Shown: positions 62,136 to 64,000 of the stretch, one piece after another
How positions within the stretch are numbered: position 1 is the first letter of the stretch
Layout of the letters: each line of letters opens with the position of its first letter
Assembly: GCA_902587545.1 (NCBI GenBank)
Contig: CACILL010000002.1
Location: 62,001 to 126,000 of the forward strand
Reading direction: 5' to 3'
From: an uncultured SAR86 cluster bacterium
GTDB taxonomy: Bacteria; Pseudomonadota; Gammaproteobacteria; Magnimaribacterales; AG-339-G14
DNA length: 64,000 bases
Position numbers and translations under genes: made by a program
The notes under the pieces: generated by a model
Databases searched by the model: none
What the model saw: the letters and a program-made list of their open reading frames with translations, nothing else
What the model was told of the DNA's origin: nothing

Positions 62136-63044
62136 TTAACCCTTCATGATGAGTTCAAAGATTTTCTGAGATTGCTCTCCACCTTGATAGCAAGGTCTTG
62201 CGTCTTTCATATCAGAGATTTCATCCCATTTGTCTGCAATGTTTTCTGCGGTCATGTCCTCACCAGTACCTAAGTTGACACCCATTGTTTCATGAACAAA
62301 AACTCTTGCAAAAACTCCAGCGCCTGCTGACATGATGACTCCTGTCGGAGCATCTTCAGAGACCATGTAGGTTACTGCTGGAGTTACGTGATCAGGTTGG
62401 ATCTGATCTAAAACCTCTCCGGGCATCAAATCTTCGGTCATTCGAGTTCCTGCTACAGGAGCAAGAGCATTACATTTAATATTGTACTTAGCGCCTTCTA
62501 GTTTAAGGGTGTTGATTAAGCCAACGACACCCATTTTCGCCGCACCGTAATTTGTTTGTCCAAAATTTCCATACAAACCGCTAGAAGATGAAGTCACTAC
62601 AATTCTGCCGTAATTCTGTTCTTTCATAATTTCCCAAACTGCCTTTGTACAGTTTACTGTTCCCATTAAATGGACTTCTAAGACCATACGAAAATCTTCA
62701 TCAGTAACTTTTGAAAAAGATTTATCTCTTAAGATTCCGGCATTGTTAACTAAGATATCTATTCGGCCGTAAGCATCCATAGTTTGTTTAACCATTTCCT
62801 CGACTTGAGCAACATCAGTGACACTTGCTCCATTCGCCATTGCTTCTCCGCCTGCTGCTTTAATTTCTTCTACAACTTTTTCTGCTGCCGATAAAGAACC
62901 ATCATCAGAACCATCTACGTTTCCACCAAGATCGTTTACAACAACCTTAGCCCCTCTCTTTGCTAAATCTAAAGCATGACATCTTCCTAATCCGCCACCA
63001 GCTCCAGTTACTATGGCAACTTTTCCGTCAAAATTAATAGTCAT
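62136..63044 (-). CDS. SDR family oxidoreductase (multifunctional-enzyme hydroxyacyl-CoA dehydrogenase-like)
   Basis: VTGAGGGLGRCHALDLAKRGAKVVVNDLGG; SSSGLYGNFGQTNYGAAKMG. Confidence 0.92.
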   Translation of the reverse strand: MTINFDGKVAIVTGAGGGLGRCHALDLAKRGAKVVVNDLGGNVDGSDDGSLSAAEKVVEEIKAAGGEAMANGASVTDVAQVEEMVKQTMDAYGRIDILVNNAGILRDKSFSKVTDEDFRMVLEVHLMGTVNCTKAVWEIMKEQNYGRIVVTSSSSGLYGNFGQTNYGAAKMGVVGLINTLKLEGAKYNIKCNALAPVAGTRMTEDLMPGEVLDQIQPDHVTPAVTYMVSEDAPTGVIMSAGAGVFARVFVHETMGVNLGTGEDMTAENIADKWDEISDMKDARPCYQGGEQSQKIFELIMKG

Positions 63045-63102
63045 TTAGTTCTCCTTGTTATTTAATATGCGTTTGATTAATTCAAGTCGGTAATATTACA
63101 TC

Positions 63103-64000
63103 TTGTCAGAACGTAAGCAAAATAAAAAAATTGATAAAAGAGCTCCTGTCATCGTTGGTGTCGGTGACTTGGTTGATAGATCCAAAGAAGATGGGTTAAA
63201 CCCTCAAGAGCTTCTTGCAAAAGCCTGTGAGCATGCGATTCAAGACTCTGGTATTAAGGAATTGAATAAGCACATTGATTATGTGGGCGTAGTTAGATTT
63301 ACCATAGATTTTCTTACCGCAACCAACCAATCCAACTTTCAATATTCAAATTTTCCAAGAACTCTTGCCAATAAACTAAATGTCTTAGCAAAAAATGAAG
63401 TATATGCACCGATGGGTGGTAACAGCCCTCAAGTATTGTTAGAGGATGCTCTAGTTAAAATTTCCACTGGAGAAACAGATTGCGCTTTGCTTAGTGGTGG
63501 AGAAGCTCTTCAAACAATGATAGCCAAGTTAAAAGCTGGCATGTCATTGGATTGGCTAGATGAGCCAGGAGGCTCGCCAGAGATGATAGGCAATAACGAT
63601 ATTGGGTTTTCAGATCATGAAAAGTTACATGGAATGGACTTGCCAACCAACGTATACCCTCTTTTTGCTCAGGCATTAAGAAAAGAAGAGAAAAAAACAG
63701 CGGCTACTCATCTTGGTGAATGTAGCGCCTTATTCAGCGAATTCAGCAAGATTGCATCTAAAAATCCTTATTCTTGGTTTCCTTCCTACCGCAGTGCAAC
63801 CGAGATAGCAGAAGAAACGTCAAACAATCGAATGGTTGGTTTCCCCTATACAAAATATTTAAATTCAGTCATTCGTGTAAATATGGCATCCGCTTTTATC
63901 TTGATGTCACAAGCTAAAGCCGATGAACTAGGCGTTGCGGAAAATAAAAGAGTGTATGTACATGGTTGCTCTATTCTTAATGACATTTGGAACGTTACTG
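63103..64000 (+). CDS. Thiolase-like / acetyl-CoA acetyltransferase family protein, 3' truncated; not in supplied ORF track
   Basis: Open frame to window end: ...RAPVIVGVGDLVDRSKEDGLNPQELLAKACEHAIQDSG...GGNSPQVLLEDALVKISTGETDCALLSGGEAL...; probable TTG start. Confidence 0.85.
   Translation, partial: MSERKQNKKIDKRAPVIVGVGDLVDRSKEDGLNPQELLAKACEHAIQDSGIKELNKHIDYVGVVRFTIDFLTATNQSNFQYSNFPRTLANKLNVLAKNEVYAPMGGNSPQVLLEDALVKISTGETDCALLSGGEALQTMIAKLKAGMSLDWLDEPGGSPEMIGNNDIGFSDHEKLHGMDLPTNVYPLFAQALRKEEKKTAATHLGECSALFSEFSKIASKNPYSWFPSYRSATEIAEETSNNRMVGFPYTKYLNSVIRVNMASAFILMSQAKADELGVAENKRVYVHGCSILNDIWNVT

Overview
AT-rich, gene-dense 64 kb bacterial chromosome segment. Gene content (proteorhodopsin, TonB receptor, split secD/secF, plsB, rpoE-degP-lepA-lepB-rnc-era-recO cluster) points to a streamlined marine gammaproteobacterium, possibly SAR86-like; this placement is inference. 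About 60 protein genes are supported, with partial CDSs at both window ends, four tRNAs (Gly-TCC, Gly-GCC, Glu-TTC, Leu-CAA) and several intrinsic terminators. I saw no rRNA, CRISPR array, transposase or prophage. Most of the window is core metabolism and housekeeping. Main items for a second look: (1) a ~120-nt nested hairpin plus terminator downstream of a 7.25-kb giant surface-protein gene; (2) that giant FecR/acidic-tract/cadherin-like protein, two genes from a channel with a DD (Ca2+-type) selectivity filter; (3) a ~200-nt structured, GGA-rich leader upstream of an unlisted 54-aa triple-YRG microprotein; (4) a sigma32-like promoter plus ROSE-like thermometer before an hsp20 gene; (5) an intergenic DnaA-box cluster with an IHF-consensus match, a candidate origin or DnaA-titration site; (6) a perfect NrdR-like palindrome plus DnaA box upstream of nrdAB; (7) a Gln105-type (blue-tuned) proteorhodopsin lacking an N-terminal signal sequence, near an alternative oxidase. 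All motif matches were made by eye; no database search or folding program was run.
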